Shown here: piece after piece, positions 11,770-25,200 of the stretch
Numbering within the stretch: the stretch's first letter is position 1
Layout: the number at the start of each line of letters is the position of its first letter
Assembly (NCBI RefSeq): GCF_051401765.1
Contig: NW_027480440.1
Location: 4,526,001-4,590,000 of the forward strand
Length of the DNA: 64,000 nucleotides
From: Calliopsis andreniformis
Taxonomy: Eukaryota > Arthropoda > Insecta > Hymenoptera > Andrenidae
Direction of reading: 5' to 3'
Program-made: the position numbers and the translations under genes
Notes under the pieces: generated by a model
Database searches by the model: none
Told to the model about the DNA's origin: nothing
What the model saw: only the letters and a program-made list of their open reading frames with translations

Positions 11770-13053
11770 TCCTCATTCTTCAATCCTCAATACCCAATCC
11801 TCAATCTTCAATCCTCAATCCTCAATCCTCAATCCTCAATCCTCAATAGTCAATCCTCAATATTCAACTCTCAGTGCCAAATCCTCAATCTTGAATACTC
11901 AATCCTCAATCCTCAAACTTCAATCCTCAATACTCAATCTTCAATCCTCAATCCTCAATCCTCAATCCTCAATCCTCATTCTTCAATCATCAATGCCCAA
12001 TCCTCAATCTTCAATCCTCAATGCTCAATCTTCAATCCTCCATCCTCAATCGTCAATCCTCAATCGTCAATCCTCAATCGCCAGGCTTCAATCCTCAATA
12101 CTCAATCTTCAATCCTCAATCCTCAATCCTCATTCCTCAATCCTCATTTTTCAATCCTCAATACCCAATCCTCAATCTTCAAACCTCAATCCTCAATCCT
12201 CAACTCTCAATCCTCGATCCTCAGTCCTTAGTCCACAAAGCTAAATCCTCAACCCTCAGCCCTTATCCTCGATCCTCAATCCTCAAACTTCAGTCCTCAA
12301 TCCTCAATCCTCAATTCTCAATCCTCAATCCTCAGTCCTCAGTCCTCAAACCTCTACCCCCAACCCTCAGCCCTCATCCTCAATCCTCAATCCTCAATCC
12401 TCAATCTTCAATCCCCAATACTCAATCCTCAATTCTCAATCCTCAATCCTCAATCCTCAGACCTCAAACAGCAATACTCAACCCTCAGTCCTCGTCCTCA
12501 ATCCACAACCATCAATACTGAAACCTCAATCTTCAATCATCAATATTCAATCTTCAGTCCTCAATCCTCAATCCTCAATCCTCAAACCTCAATCCTCAAT
12601 CGTCAGTCCTCGTCCTCAAACCTCAACCCTCAATCCTCAATCCTCAATCTTCAATCCTCAATCCTCAGTCCTCAAACCTCAATCCTCAATCCTCAATCCT
12701 CAGTAATCAATCCTCAATCTTCAATACTGAATCGTCAATCCTCAGTCCTCAATCCTCAATCCTCAATCCTCGTTCCTCAAACCTCAATCCTCAACCCTCA
12801 GTCCTCACACTCAATTCTCAATTCTCAATCCTCAATCCTCAATCCTCAATCTTCAATCCTCATTAATCAATGTCCAATCCTAGATCCTCAATCCCCAATC
12901 TTCAATCCTTAATCCTCTATCATCAATCCTCAATCCCCAGTCCCCAATCTTCAATCCACAATGCTCAATCCTCAATCCTCAACCATCAGTCCTCAATCCT
13001 CAATCCTCAATCCTCAAACCTCAATCCTCAACCGTCAGTCCTCGTCCTCAATC
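11770..13053 (+). repeat. Second copy with a 217-bp internal deletion
   Basis: The offset to the source copy changes from 1,520 to 1,303 bp at about 12421. The missing piece is 217 bp, exactly 31 heptads. A few single-base differences mark the copy, such as CAATGCCCAATCC in place of CAATACCCAATCC and TATTCAACTC in place of TCTTCAACTC. One further heptad is missing near 12700, next to a GTACTCAGTAATC landmark in the source. Confidence 0.85.
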
Positions 13054-13100
13054 CTCAACCCTCAATCCTCAATCCTCAATCTTCAATCCTCAATACTCAA
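13022..13100 (+). repeat. Module G: CCGTCAGTCCTCGTCCT block
   Basis: The motif CAACCGTCAGTCCTCGTCC is followed by CAATCCT, CAACCCT, CAATCTT, CAATCAT and CAATACT units. It contains the same 6-bp CGTCCT slip as module C but a different lead. Examples are near 1287, 5785, 6659, 7531, 11296, 11728, 13028, 13358, 14267, 14979, 18205, 26815, 30059, 30715, 32632, 39677, 44814, 48397, 53527, 56227, 60596, 61381, 62220 and 63014. Open frames through it show the pattern RQSSSSILNPQ. Confidence 0.75.
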
Positions 13101-14008
13101 TATTCAATCCTCAATCCTCAATCCTCAATCCTCAATCCTCAATCCTCAATACTCATTCTTCAATCCTCAATACCCAATCCACAATCTTCAATCCTCAATC
13201 CTCAATCCTCAATTCTCAATCCTCAATCCTCAATCCTCAGACCTCAAACAGCAATACTCAACCCTCAGTCCTCGACCTCAATCCACAACCATCAACACTC
13301 AATCCTCAATATTCAATCATCAATATTCAATCTTCATGTCCTCAATCCTCAATCCTCAACCGTCAGTCCTCGTCCTCAATCCTCAACCCTCAATCCTCAA
13401 TCCTCCCATCTTCAATCATCAATACTCAATCTTCAATCCTCAACCCTCAATCCTCAGTCCTCAAACCTCAATCCTGAATCCTCAATCCTGAATCCTCAAT
13501 CCTCAGCCCAGAGTCCTCAACAATCAGTTGCCAATCCTCAATCCTCAATAGAATATCCTCAATTCACAGTTTTCAATACTCAATACTCAATCTGCAATCT
13601 TCAGATCTCTATCCACAAACATCAATTCTCATCACTCAACGCTGAATACTCAGTCCCTAATCCTCAATCTTCAATCCTCAATCCTCAACCCTCAATCCTC
13701 AATCTTCAATTCTCAATCCTCGATCCTCAATACTCAATCCTCAATCCTCAATCCTCAATCCTCAGTCCTCAAACCTCAATCCTCAACCCTCAGCCCTCAT
13801 CCTCAATCCTCAATCCTCAATCCTCAATCCCCCATCCTCAATCCTCAATCCTCATTCTTCAATCCTCATTACCCAATCCTCAATCTTCAATCCTCAATCC
13901 CCAATCCTCAATTTCCAATCCTCAATCCTCAATCCTCAATCCTCAATCCTCATTCTTTAATCCTCAATCTTCAATCCTCATTCCTCAATCCACAATCCTC
14001 AATCCTCA
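13054..14008 (+). repeat. Mosaic segment with a copy of 5.8-6.2 kb
   Basis: The stretch 13398-13782 reproduces 5802-6186, including the rare landmark CAGCCCAGAGTCC and the unit CAGTTGC. A module C copy sits at 13237 and a module G copy near 13358. One diagnostic change is CAACGCTGAATACTC here for CAACCCTGAATACTC in the left copy. The rest is ordinary heptad array. Confidence 0.75.
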
Positions 14009-15290
14009 TTCCTCAAACCTCAATCCTCAACCCTCAGTCCTCATCCTCACTTCTCAATTCTCAATCCTCAATCCTCAATCCTCAATCTTCAATCCTCAAT
14101 AATCAATCTCCAATCCTAGATCCTCAATCCCCAATCCTCAATCCTTAATCCTCAATCTTCAATCCTCTATCACCAGTCCTCAACCTCCAATCCTCAATGC
14201 TCCATCCTCAATCCTCAAACCTCAGTCCTGAATCCTCAATCCTCAATCCTCAAATCTCAACCCACAACCGTCAGTCCTCGTCCTCAATCCTCAACCCACA
14301 ATCCTCAATCCTCAATCTTCAATCATCAGTACTCAATCTTCAATCCTCAATCCTCAATCCTCAATCCTCCATACTCAATATTCCACACACAACCCTCAGC
14401 CATCAATCCTTAATACTCAACCACCAATCCTCAATTCTCAATCCTCAATCGTCAATCTTCCATCCTCAATACTCACTCTTCAATCCTCAATCCTCAATCC
14501 TAAACCCTCAACCGTCAATCCTCATTCTTCAATCCTCAATACCCAATCCTCAATCTTCAATCCTCAATCCTCAATCCTCAGTCTTCAATCATCAATATTG
14601 AATCTTCAATCCTCAATCCACAATCCTCAATCCTCAATCCTCAATCCTCAATATTCAATCCTCAATCCTCGATCCTCAATCCTCAATCCTCAATCTTCAA
14701 TCCTCAATACTCAGCCCTCAGTCCTCAAACCTCAATCCTCAACCCTCAGTCCTCATCCTCACTTTTCAATTCTCAATCCTCAATCCTCAGTCCTCAATCT
14801 TCAATCCTCAATAATCAATCTCCAATCCTAGATCCTCAATCCCCAATCCTCAATCCATAATCCTCAATCTTCAATCCTCTATCACCAGTCCTCAACCTCC
14901 AATCCTCAATGCTCCATCCTCAATCCTCAAACCTCAGTCCTGAATCCTCAATCCTCAATCCTCAAATCTCAACCCTCAACCGTCAGTCCTCGTCCTCAAT
15001 CCTCAACCCACAATCCTCAATCCTCAATCTTCAATCATCAGTACTCAATCTTCAATCCTCAATCCTCAATCCTCAATCCTCCATACTCAATATTCCACAC
15101 ACAACCCTCAGCCATCAATCCTCAATACTCAACCACCAATCCTCAATTCTCAATACTCAATAGAATATCCTGAATTCTCATGGTTCAATACTCAATCCAC
15201 AATATTCAATAATCAAATCTCAATCCTCAAACATCAATTCTCAACACTCAATCCTCAACACTCAGCCCTCTCTCTTCAATCCTCCATCCT
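14009..15290 (+). repeat. Two direct copies of about 430 bp, offset 712 bp
   Basis: 14009-14440 matches 14721-15152. Both carry CAATGCTCCATCC, CAGTCCTGAATCC, CAAATCTCAACCC and a CCACACACAACC landmark. The second copy continues into a type B core at 15158. It resembles 6399-6960 more than it resembles its neighbour, because both read CAATCCATAATCC where the first copy reads CAATCCTTAATCC. This is better described as two separate insertions or exchanges than as a simple local tandem duplication. Confidence 0.75.
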
Positions 15291-17020
15291 CAATCCTCAA
15301 TCCTCAATCGTCAATCCTCAACTTTCAATCCTCAACCCTCAATCCTCAGTCCTCAAACCTCAATCACGAATCCTCAATCCTGAATCCTCAATCTTCAGCC
15401 CTCAGTCCTCAACAATCAATTGTCAATCCTCAATCCTCAATAGAATATCCTCAATTCACTGTTTTCAATACTCAATCCCCATTCTTCAATCTTCAAATCT
15501 CAATCCACAAACATCAATTCTCATCACTCAGCCCTCAACGCTCAGTCCTCAATCGTCAATCCTCAATCCTCAATCCTCAATCCTCAATCCTCATTCTTCA
15601 ATCCTCAATACCCAATCCTCAATCTTCAATCCTCAATCCTCAATCATCAATTCCCAACACTCAATCCTCAGTCCTCAGTCCTCAATCTTCAATACTCAAT
15701 CCTCAATCCTAAAATCCTCAATCCTCAATCCTCAATCCCCAATCCTCAATCTTCAATCCTCAATCCTCAATCCTCAAGCCTCGATCCTCAATCCTCAATC
15801 TTCAATCCTGAATACTCAATCTTCAATCCTCAATCCTCAATCCTCAATCCTCAATCCTCAATCGTCAGTCTTCAATCCTCAATACTCAATCATCAATCCT
15901 CAATCCTCAATCCTCAATCCTCAATCCTCATTCTTCAATCCTCAATACCCAATCCTCATTCTTCAGTCCTCAATCCTCAATCCTCAATTCTCAACGCTCA
16001 GCCCTCATCCTCAGTCCTCAATCCTCAATCCTCAGTCCTCAATCTTCAATCCTCAATACTCAATCTTCAATCCTCAGTCCTCAAACCTTAATTCTGAATT
16101 CTCAATCCTGAATTCTCAATCTTCAGCTCGCAGTCCTCAACAATCAGTAGTCAATCCTCAATCCTCAATAGAATATCCTCAATTCACAGTTTTCAATACT
16201 CAATACTCAATCTGCAACCTACCAACCTCTATCCACAAACATCAATTCTCATCACCCAACCCTCAACACTCAGTCCTCAATGTTCAATCCTCAATCCTCA
16301 ATTCTCAATCTTCATTCCTCAATACTGAATCCTCAATACTCAATACACAATCTTCAATCCTCAATCCTCAATCCTCAATCCTCAATCCTCAATCCTCAAT
16401 CCTCAATCCTCAATCATCAATCCTCAATTTTCAATACTCAATCCTCAATCCTCAATCCTCAATCCTTAATACTCAACCATCAATCCTCAATTCTCAATAC
16501 TCAATAGAATATCCTGAATTCTCAGTATTCAATACTCAAACCTCAATCCTCAACCCTCAGCCCTCATCCTCCACCCTCAATCCTCAATCCTCAAACCTCA
16601 ACCTTCAATCCTCAATACTCAATCTTCGATCCTCAATCCTCAACCCTCAATCCTCAATACTCAATCTTCTATCATCAATACTCAATACACAATCTTCAAT
16701 CCTCAATCCTCAATCCTCAATCCTCCATCCTCAATATTCGACACACAACCCTCAACCATCAATTCTCAATACTCAACCATCAATCCTCAATTCTCAATAC
16801 TCAATAGAGTATCCTGAATTCTCATGGTTCAATACTCAATCCACAATTTTCAATAATCAAATCTCAATCCTGAAACATCAATTCTCAACACTCAATCCTC
16901 AACACTCAGCCCTCTCTCTTCAATCCTCCATCCTCAATCCTCAATCCTCAATCGTCAATCCTCAACTTTCAATCCTCAACCCTCAATCCTCAGTCCTCAA
17001 ACCTCAATCACGAATCCTCA
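15291..17020 (+). repeat. Mosaic segment shared with 22.2-23.1 kb and 32.9-33.5 kb
   Basis: 15855-16690 matches 22218-23053 at +6,363 bp (909 heptads exactly). 15700-16370 matches 32878-33548 at +17,178 bp (2,454 heptads exactly). Landmarks are CAGCTCGCAGTCC, CTACCAACCTC and CATCACCCAACCC. A flank with CAATCACGAATCC and CAACTTTC occurs twice, near 15320 and 16965. No gene is present. Confidence 0.75.
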
Positions 17021-18327
17021 ATCCTCAATCCTCAATCATCAATTCCCAACCCTCAATCCTCAGTCCTCAGTCCTCAAACCTCAATCCTCAACCCTCAGCC
17101 CTCATTCTCAATCCTCAATACTCAACCCTCAATACTCTATATTCAATCCTCAATACTCAACCTTCAATCCTGATTCTACAATCGTCAATACCCAATCCTC
17201 AATCTTCAACCCTCAATCCTCAATCCTCAATTCTCAATCCTCAATCATCAATCCTCAGACCTCAAACATAAATACTCAGCCCTCAGTCCTCGTCCTCAAT
17301 CCACAACCCTCAATCCTCAATCCTCAATCTTCAATCATCAATATTCAGTCTTCAATCCTCAATCCTCAATCCTCAATCCTCAATTCTCATTCCTCAATTT
17401 TCAATGTTCAATCATCAATCCTCAATCCTCAGTCCTCAATCCTCAACCCTCAATCCTCAATCCTCAATCTTCAATCATCAATACTCAATCTTCAATCCTC
17501 AATCTTCAATCCTCAATCCTCAATCCTCAATCCTCACTATTCAACACACAGCCCTCAACCATCAATCCTCAATACTCAACCATCAGTCTTCAATTCTCAA
17601 TACTCAATAGAATATCCTGATCTCTCATGGCTCAATACTCAATCCACATTATTCAATAATCAAATCTCAATCCTCAAACATCAATCCTCAACACTCAATC
17701 CTCAACACTCAGTCCTCTCTCTTCAATCCTCCATCCTCAATCCTCAATCCTCAAGCGTCAATCCTCAATCCTCAATCCTCAACCCTCAATCCTCAGTCCT
17801 CAAACCTCAATCCGGAATCCTCAAACCTGAATCATCAATCTTCAGCCCTCAGTCCTCAACAATCATTTGTCAATCCTCAATCCTCAATAGAATATCCTCA
17901 ATTCACTGTTTTCAATACTCAATGCTCAATCTGCAATCTTCAAATCTCTATCCACAAACATCAATTCTAATCACTCAACCCTCAACACTCAGTCCTCAAT
18001 GTTCAATCCTCAATTCTCAATTCTCAATCTTCAATCTTCAATCCTCAAACCTCAATCCTCAATCCTCAATCCTCAATCTTCAATCTTCAATCCTCAATCC
18101 TCAATCTTCAACCCCAAATCGTCAATCCTCCATCTTCAATCCTCAATCCTCAATCCTCAGTCCTCAATCCTCAATCCTCAATACTCAAACCTCAATTCTC
18201 AACCGTCAGTCCTCGTCCTCAATCCTCAACCCTCAATCCTCAATCCTCATTCCTCAATCCTCAACCCTCAGTCCTCATCCTCAATTCTCAATTCTCAATC
18301 CCCAATCCTCAATTCTCAATCTTCAAT

Positions 18328-18400
18328 CCTCAATAATCAATCTCCAATCCTAGATCCTCAATCCCCAATCCTCAATAGTTAATCCTCAATCTTCAATCCT
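18328..18400 (+). repeat. Module D: CAATAAT CAATCTC block containing CCTAGATCC
   Basis: Units CAATAAT, CAATCTC, CAATCCT or CTATCCT, AGATCCT, CAATCCC and then a TAATCCT-type unit recur in this order. The CTAG tetranucleotide and TAA/TAG triplets close the + frames here, so many open frames end in this module. Copies lie near 6487, 11562, 12863, 14098, 14809, 18328, 26944, 28635, 29067, 29570, 31018, 31833, 37384, 38556, 38878, 44645, 45412, 47276, 47598, 53358, 54125, 55045, 56170, 57938, 60418, 61191, 62051 and 62824. A common sub-form continues into CTCTATCCCCAGTCCA and CCCCAAAGCTC. It is densest at 28.6-31.9 kb. Confidence 0.75.
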
Positions 18401-18470
18401 CAATCCCCAGTCCTCAATCCTCAATACTCAATCTTCAATCCGCAATCCTCAATTCCCAATCCTCAATACT

Positions 18471-18600
18471 CAATCCTCAATCGTCAATCCTCAATCCCCA
18501 ATCCTGAATCTTCAATCATCAATCCTCAATCCTCAATCCTCAATCCTCAATCGTCAATCCTCAATCCCCAATCCTGAATCTTCAATCATCAATCCTCAAT
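18471..18600 (+). repeat. 70-bp direct repeat (10 heptads), two adjacent copies
   Basis: The series CAATCGT, CAATCCT, CAATCCC, CAATCCT, GAATCTT, CAATCAT occurs at about 18479 and again exactly 70 bp on. This is a small-scale example of the process seen at kilobase scale. The equivalent place in the sister segment near 27100 has only one copy, so this duplication arose after the two segments separated, or one copy was lost there. Confidence 0.85.
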
Positions 18601-21600
18601 CCTCAATCCTCGATGCTCAATCATCAATATTGAATCTTCAATACTATCCTCAATCCTCAATCCTCAATCCTCAATCCTTAATGTTCAATCCTCAATACCC
18701 AATCATCAATCTTCAATCCTCAATCCTCAACACACAATACTCAATCCTCAATCCTCAGTCCTCAGTCCTCAAACCTCAATCCAAAATTCTCAATCCTGAA
18801 CCCTCAATCTTCAGCCCTGAGTCCTCAACAATCAGTTGTCAATCCTCAACCACCAATAGAATATCCTCAATTCACAGTCTTCAATACTCAATACTCAATC
18901 TGCAATCTTCAACTCTCTATCCACAAACATCAATTCTCATCACTCAACCCTCAACACTCAGTCCCCAATCCTCAATCTTCATTCCTCAATCCTCAATCCT
19001 CAATCCTCAATACTCAACCTTCAATCCTCAATACTCAATATTCAATACTCAACCCTCAATCCTGAATCCTCAATCCTCATTCCTCAATCGTCAATCTTCA
19101 ATCCTCAATACTCAATCTTCAATCCTCAATCCTCAATCCTCAATCCTAAATCCTCATTCTTCAATCCTCAGTACCCAATCCTCAATCTTCAATCCTCAAT
19201 CCTTAATCCTCAATCCTCAATCCTCAAACCTCAATACACAATCTTCAATCCTCAATACTCAACCTTCAATCCTCAAGCCTCAATACTCAATCCTCAATCC
19301 TCAATCTTCAATCCTCAGTCCCCAATCCTCAATATTCAACTCTCAATCCTCAATCCTCAATCCTCAATCCTCAATCTTCAATCCTCAATACTCAATCTTC
19401 AACCCTCAATCCTCAATCCTCAATCTTCAATCCTCAATCCTCAACCCTCAATCTTCAATCCTCAATACTCAATCCTCAATCCTCAATCCTCAATCCTCAA
19501 TACTCAATCCTCAATCCTCAATGTTCAATCCTCATTACCCAATCCTCAATCTTCAATCCTCAATCCTCAATCTTCAATCCTCAATCCTCTGTCCTCAAAC
19601 CTCAATCCTGTATCCTCAATCCTGAATCCTCAATCTTCAGCCCACAGTCCTCAACAATCAGATGTCTATCCTCAATCCTCAATAGAATAACATCAATTCA
19701 CAGTGTTCAATACTCAGTTTTCAATCTGCAATGTTCAAATCTCTGTCCACAAACATGAATTCTCATCACTCAACCCTCAACACTCAGTCCGCAATCCTCA
19801 ATATTCAATCCTCAATCCTCAGTCCTCAATCGACAATCCTCAACCTTCAATCCTCAATACTCAATCTTCACTCCTCAATCCTCAATCCTCAATCCTCAAT
19901 TCTCAATCCTCGATTGTCAATCTTCAATCCTGAATACTCAATCCCCATTCTTCAATCTTCAAATCTCAATCCACAAACATCAATTCTCATCACTCAGCCC
20001 TCAACGCTCAGTCCTCAATCGTCAATCCTCAATCCTCAATCCTCAATCCTCAATCCTCATTCTTCAATCCTCAATACCCAATCCTCAATCTTCAAACCTC
20101 AATACACAAACATCAATTCTCATCACTCAACCCTCAACACTCAGTCCTCAATCTTCAATGCTCAATCCTCAATCCTCAATCTTCAATCCTCAATACTCAA
20201 CCTTCAATCCTCAATCCTCAATCCTCAATCCTAAATGATCAATCCTCAATCCTCTATCTCCAATCCTCAATACTCAATCTTCAATCCTCAATCCTCAATC
20301 CTCAATCCTCAATCTTCAATCCTCAGTCCTCCGTCCTCAGTCCTCAAACCTCAATCCTCAACCCTCAGCCCTCATTCTCAAACCTCAATCCTCAACACTC
20401 AATCATCAATATTCAATCCTCAATACTCAATCTTCAATCCTGATTCTTCAATCCTCAATACCCAATCCTCAATCTTCAACACTCAATCCTCAATCCTGAA
20501 TTCTCAATCCTCAATCCTCAATCCTCAGACCTCAAACATAAATGCTCAACCCTCAGTCCTCGTCCTCAATCCACAACCCTCAATCCTCAATCTTCAATCA
20601 TCAATATTCAGTCTTCAATCCTCAATCCTCAACCCTCAATCCTCAATCCTCATTCCTCAATCCTCAATGTTCAATCATCAATCCTCAATCCTCAGTCCTC
20701 AATCCTCAACCCTCAATCCTCAGTCATCAATCGTCAATCATCAATACTCAGTCTTCAATCCTCAATCTTCAATCCTCAATTCTCGATCCTCAATCCTCAG
20801 TATTCAACACACAACCCTCAACCATCGATCCTCAATACTCAACCATCAATCCTCAATTCTCAATACTCAATAGAATATCCTGAATTCTCATGATTCAATA
20901 CTCAATCCACATTATTCAATAACCAAATCTCAATCCTCAAACATCAATCTTCAACACTCAATCCTCGACACTCAGTCCTCTCTCTTCAATCCTCCATTCT
21001 CAGTCCTCAATCCTCAAGCGTCAACACTCAATCCTCAATCCTGAACCCTCAATCCTCAGTCCTCAAACCTCAATCCCGAATCCTCAATCCTGAATCCTCA
21101 ATCTTCAGCCATCAGTCCTCAACAATCATTTGTCAAACCTCAATCCTCAATAGAATATCCTCAATTCACTGCTTTCAATACTCAATGCTCAATCTGCAAT
21201 CTTCAAATCTCTATCCACAAACATCAATTATCATCACTCAACCCTCAACACACAGTCCTCAATGTTCAATCCTCAATTCTCAATTCTCAATCTTCAATCC
21301 TCAATCCTCAATACTCAATCCTCAATCCTCAATCCTCAATCTACAATCATCAATATTCAATCTTCAATCCTCAATCCACAATCCTCAATCCTCAATCCTC
21401 AATCCTCAATACTCAATATTCAATCCTCAATCCTCGAACCTCAATCCTCAATGCTCAATCTTCAATCCTCAATACTCAATCCTCAATCCTCAATCTTCAA
21501 TCCTCAATCCTCAATCCTCGATCCTCAATCCTCAATCTTCAATCCTCAATACTCAATTTTCAATCCTCAATCCTCAATCTTCAATCCTCAATCCTCATTC

Positions 21601-22217
21601 TCCAATCCTCAACACCCAATCCTCAATCTTCAATCCCATATCATCAATCCTCAATTCTCAATCCTCAATTCCCAATCCTCAGACCTCAAACATCAATACT
21701 CAACCCTCAGTCCTCGTCCTCAATCCACAACCCTCAATCCTCAATCCTCGATTTTCAATCATCAATACTCAATCTTCAATACTATCCTCAATCCTCAGTC
21801 CTCAATCCTCAATCCTTAACGTTCAACCTCAATACCCAATCATTAATCTTCAATCCTCAATCCTCAACCCACAATCCTCAATCCTCAATCCTCAATCCTC
21901 AGTCCTCAAACCTCAATCCAAAATTCACAATCCTGAATCCTCAATCTTCAGCCCTGAGTCCTCAACAATCAGTTGTCAATCCTCAACCATCAATAGAATA
22001 TCCTCAATTCACAGTCTTCAATACTCAATACTCAATCTGCAATCTTCAACTCTCTATCCACAAACATCAATTCTCATCACTCAACCCTCAACACTCAGTC
22101 CCCAATCCTCAATCTTCATTCCTCAATCCTCAATCCTTAATCCTCAATAGTCAACCTTCAATCCTCAATACTCAATATTCAATACTCAATCCTCAATCCT
22201 GAATCCTCAATCCTCAA
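18601..22217 (+). repeat. Mosaic segment with a 475-bp direct copy at about +3.1 kb
   Basis: 18655-19130 matches 21792-22267, and a shorter part recurs at 23835-24050. Landmarks are CAATCCAAAATTC, CCTTAATGTTC or CCTTAACGTTC, and CAACTCTCTATCC in the type A core. 19930-20090 resembles 15475-15640. The unit CAATACTATCCTC near 18650 and a similar one near 21780 break the heptad phase. The remainder is ordinary array with type A cores at 18854, 19680, 21148 and 21991 and a type B core at 20868. Confidence 0.7.
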
Positions 22218-25200
22218 TCCTCAATCGTCAATCTTCAATCCTCAATACTCAATCTTCAATCCTCAATCCTCAATCCTCAATCCTCAATCCTCATTCTTCA
22301 ATCCTCAGTACCCAATCCTCATTCTTCAGTCCTCAATCCTCAATCCTCGATTCTCAACGCTCAGCCCTCATCCTCAGTCCTCAATCCTCAATCCTCAGTC
22401 CTCAATCTTCAATCCTCAATACTCAATCTTCAATCCTCAGTCCTCAAACTTTAATTCTGAATTCTCTATCCTGAATTCTCAATCTTCAGCTCGCAGTCCT
22501 CAACAATCAGTAGTCAATCCTCAATCCTCAATAGAATATCCTCAATTCACAGTTTTCAATACTCAATACTCAATCTGCAACCTACCAACCTCTATCCACA
22601 AACATCAATTCTCATCACCCAACCCTCAACACTCAGTCCTCAATGTTCAATCCTCAATCCTCAATTCTCAATCTTCATTCCTCAATACTGAATCCTCAAT
22701 ACTCAATACACAATCTTCAATCCTCAATCCTCAATCCTCAATCCTCAATCCTCAATGCTCAATCCTCAATCCTCAATCATCAATCCTCAATTTTCAATTC
22801 TCAATCCTCAATCCTCAATCCTCAATCCTCAATACTCAACCATCAATCCTCAATTCTCAATACTCAATAGAATATCCTGAATTCTCAGTATTCAATACTC
22901 AAACCTCAATCCTCAACCCTCAGCCCTCATCCTCCACCCTCAATCCTCAATCCTCAAACCTCAACCTTCAATCCTCAATACTCAATCTTCGATCCTCAAT
23001 CCTCAACCCTCAATCCTAAATACTCAATCTTCTATCATCAATACTCAATCTTCAATCCTCAATTCTCAATCCTCAATCCTCAACCCTCAATCCTCAATAT
23101 TCAACACAAAACCATCAACCATCAATTCTCAATACTCAACCATCAATCCTCAATCCTCAGTCCTCAAATCTCAATTCCGAATCCTCAATCCTGAATGCTC
23201 AATCTTCAGCCCTCAGTCCGCAACAATCAATTGTCAAATCTCAATCCTCAATAGAATATCCTCAATTCACAGTTTTCAATACTCAATCCCCAATCTTCAA
23301 TTTTCAAATCTCAATACACAGACATCAATTCTCATCACTCAACTCTGAACACTCAGTCCTCGATCTTCAATCCTCAATCCTCAATCATCAATATTCAATC
23401 CTCCATACTCAATCGTCAATCCTCAATCCTCAATCATCAATCCTCAATCCTCAATCCTCAGTCATTAATCCTCAATCTTCAATACTCAATCCTCAATCCT
23501 CAATCCTCAATCCTCAATTCTCAATCCTCAAACATCATTCCTCAAACCTCAATCATCAACCCTCAGTGCTCATCCTCCATCCTCAATCCTCAATCCTCAA
23601 TCCTCAATCTTCAATCCTCAATACTCAACATTCGATCCTCAATCCTCAGTCCTCAATCCTCAAACCTCAATCCTCAGTCCTCAATCCTCAATCCTCAATC
23701 CTCATACCACAATCCTCAACCGTCAGTCCTCGTCCTCAATCCTCAATATTCAATCATCAATAATCAGTCTTCAATCCTCAATCCTCAATCCTCAATCCTC
23801 AATCCTCAATCCTCAACCCTCAATCCTCAATCCTCAATCCTTAATGTTCAATCCTCAATACCCAATCATCAATCTTCAATCCTCAATCCTCAACCCACAA
23901 TCCTCAATCCTCAATCCTCAATCCTCAATCCTCAGTCCTCAAACCTCAATCCAAAATTCACAATCCTGGATCCTCAATCTTCAGCCCTGAGTCCTCAACC
24001 ATCAATAGAATATCCTCAATTCACAGTCTTCAATACTCAATACTCAATCTTCAACCCTCAATCCTCAATCCTCAATCCTCAATCCTCATTCTTCAATCCT
24101 CAATACCCAATCCTCAATCCTCAATCCTCAATCTTCAATCCTCAATCCTCGATCCTCAATCCTCAATCCTCAATCTTCAATCCTCAATGCTCAATCTTCA
24201 ATCCTCAATCCTCAATCCTCAATCCTCAATCCTCAATCCTCAATCCTCAATCTTCAATCCTCAATACTCAATCTTCAATCCTCAATCTTCAATCTTAAGT
24301 CCTCAATCCTCATTCTCCAATCCACAACAACCAATCCTCAGTCTTCACTCCCAAATCCTCAATCCTCAATTCTCAATCCTCAATCCTCGATCCTCAGACC
24401 TCAAACATCAATACTCAGCCCTCAAACCTGAATCCCGAATCCTCAAACCTGAATCATCAATCTTCAGCCCTCAGTCCTCAACAATCATTTGTCAATCCTG
24501 AATCCTCAACAGAATATCCTCAATTCACTGTTTTCAATACTCAATGCTCAATCTGCAATCTTCAAATCTCTATCCACAAACATCAATTCTAATCACTCAA
24601 CCCTCAACACTCAGTCCTCAATGTTCAATCCTCAATTCTCAATTCTCAATCTTCAATCCTCAATCCTCAACCCTCAATCCTCAATCCTCAACCCTCAATC
24701 TTCAATCTTCAATCCTCAATCCTCAATCTTCAACCCCAAATCCTCAATCCTCCATCTTGAATCCTCAATCCTCACTCCTCAATCTCCAATCCTCAATACT
24801 CATCCATCAATCCTCAATTCTCAATCCTCAATCCTCAATGTTCAATCCGCAATACCCAATCCTCAATCTTCAATACTCAATCCTCAATCCTTAATCCTCA
24901 ATCCTCAATCTTCAATCATCAACCCTCAATCTTCAATACTCAATCGTCAATCCTCAATCCTCAATCCTCAATCCTCAATACCCAACCATCAATCCTCAAT
25001 TCCCAATACTCAATAGAATATCCTGAATTCTCAGGATTCAATACTCAAACCTCAATCCTCAACCCTCAGCCCTCATCCTCCATCCTCAATCCTCAATACT
25101 CAATCCTCAATCTTCAACCCTCAATACTCAATCTTCAATCCTCAATCCTCAATCCTCAATCCTCAATCCTCCATCCTCAATATTCCACACACAACCCTCA

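Larger units (their letters stand above)
17021..18600 (+). repeat. Copy 1 of a 1.5-kb segment repeated at +8.6 kb
   Basis: 17021-18540 matches about 25663-27150. The offset is 8,642 bp over most of the length and 8,614 bp at the right end, so four heptads differ between the copies. Landmarks are a unit with GATCTCTCATGGCTC at 17617, CACTATTCAAC, CAATCATTTGTC and the GTTAATCC form of module D. The far right end also holds a 70-bp direct repeat, described separately. Confidence 0.8.

Noticed and set aside
12870..14102. A 410-codon frame that could suggest a repeat-rich surface or antifreeze-like protein
   Set aside because: The heptad peptide is a by-product of the nucleotide period. There is no signal peptide, anchor or non-repeat domain, and the same region is open in a second frame (12961-13491).
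18640..18660. Unit CAATACTATCCTC as a possible insertion-site scar
   Set aside because: It is a small phase break without target-site duplication or foreign sequence, and a similar break near 21780 lies in a related segment, so it was copied with the array.
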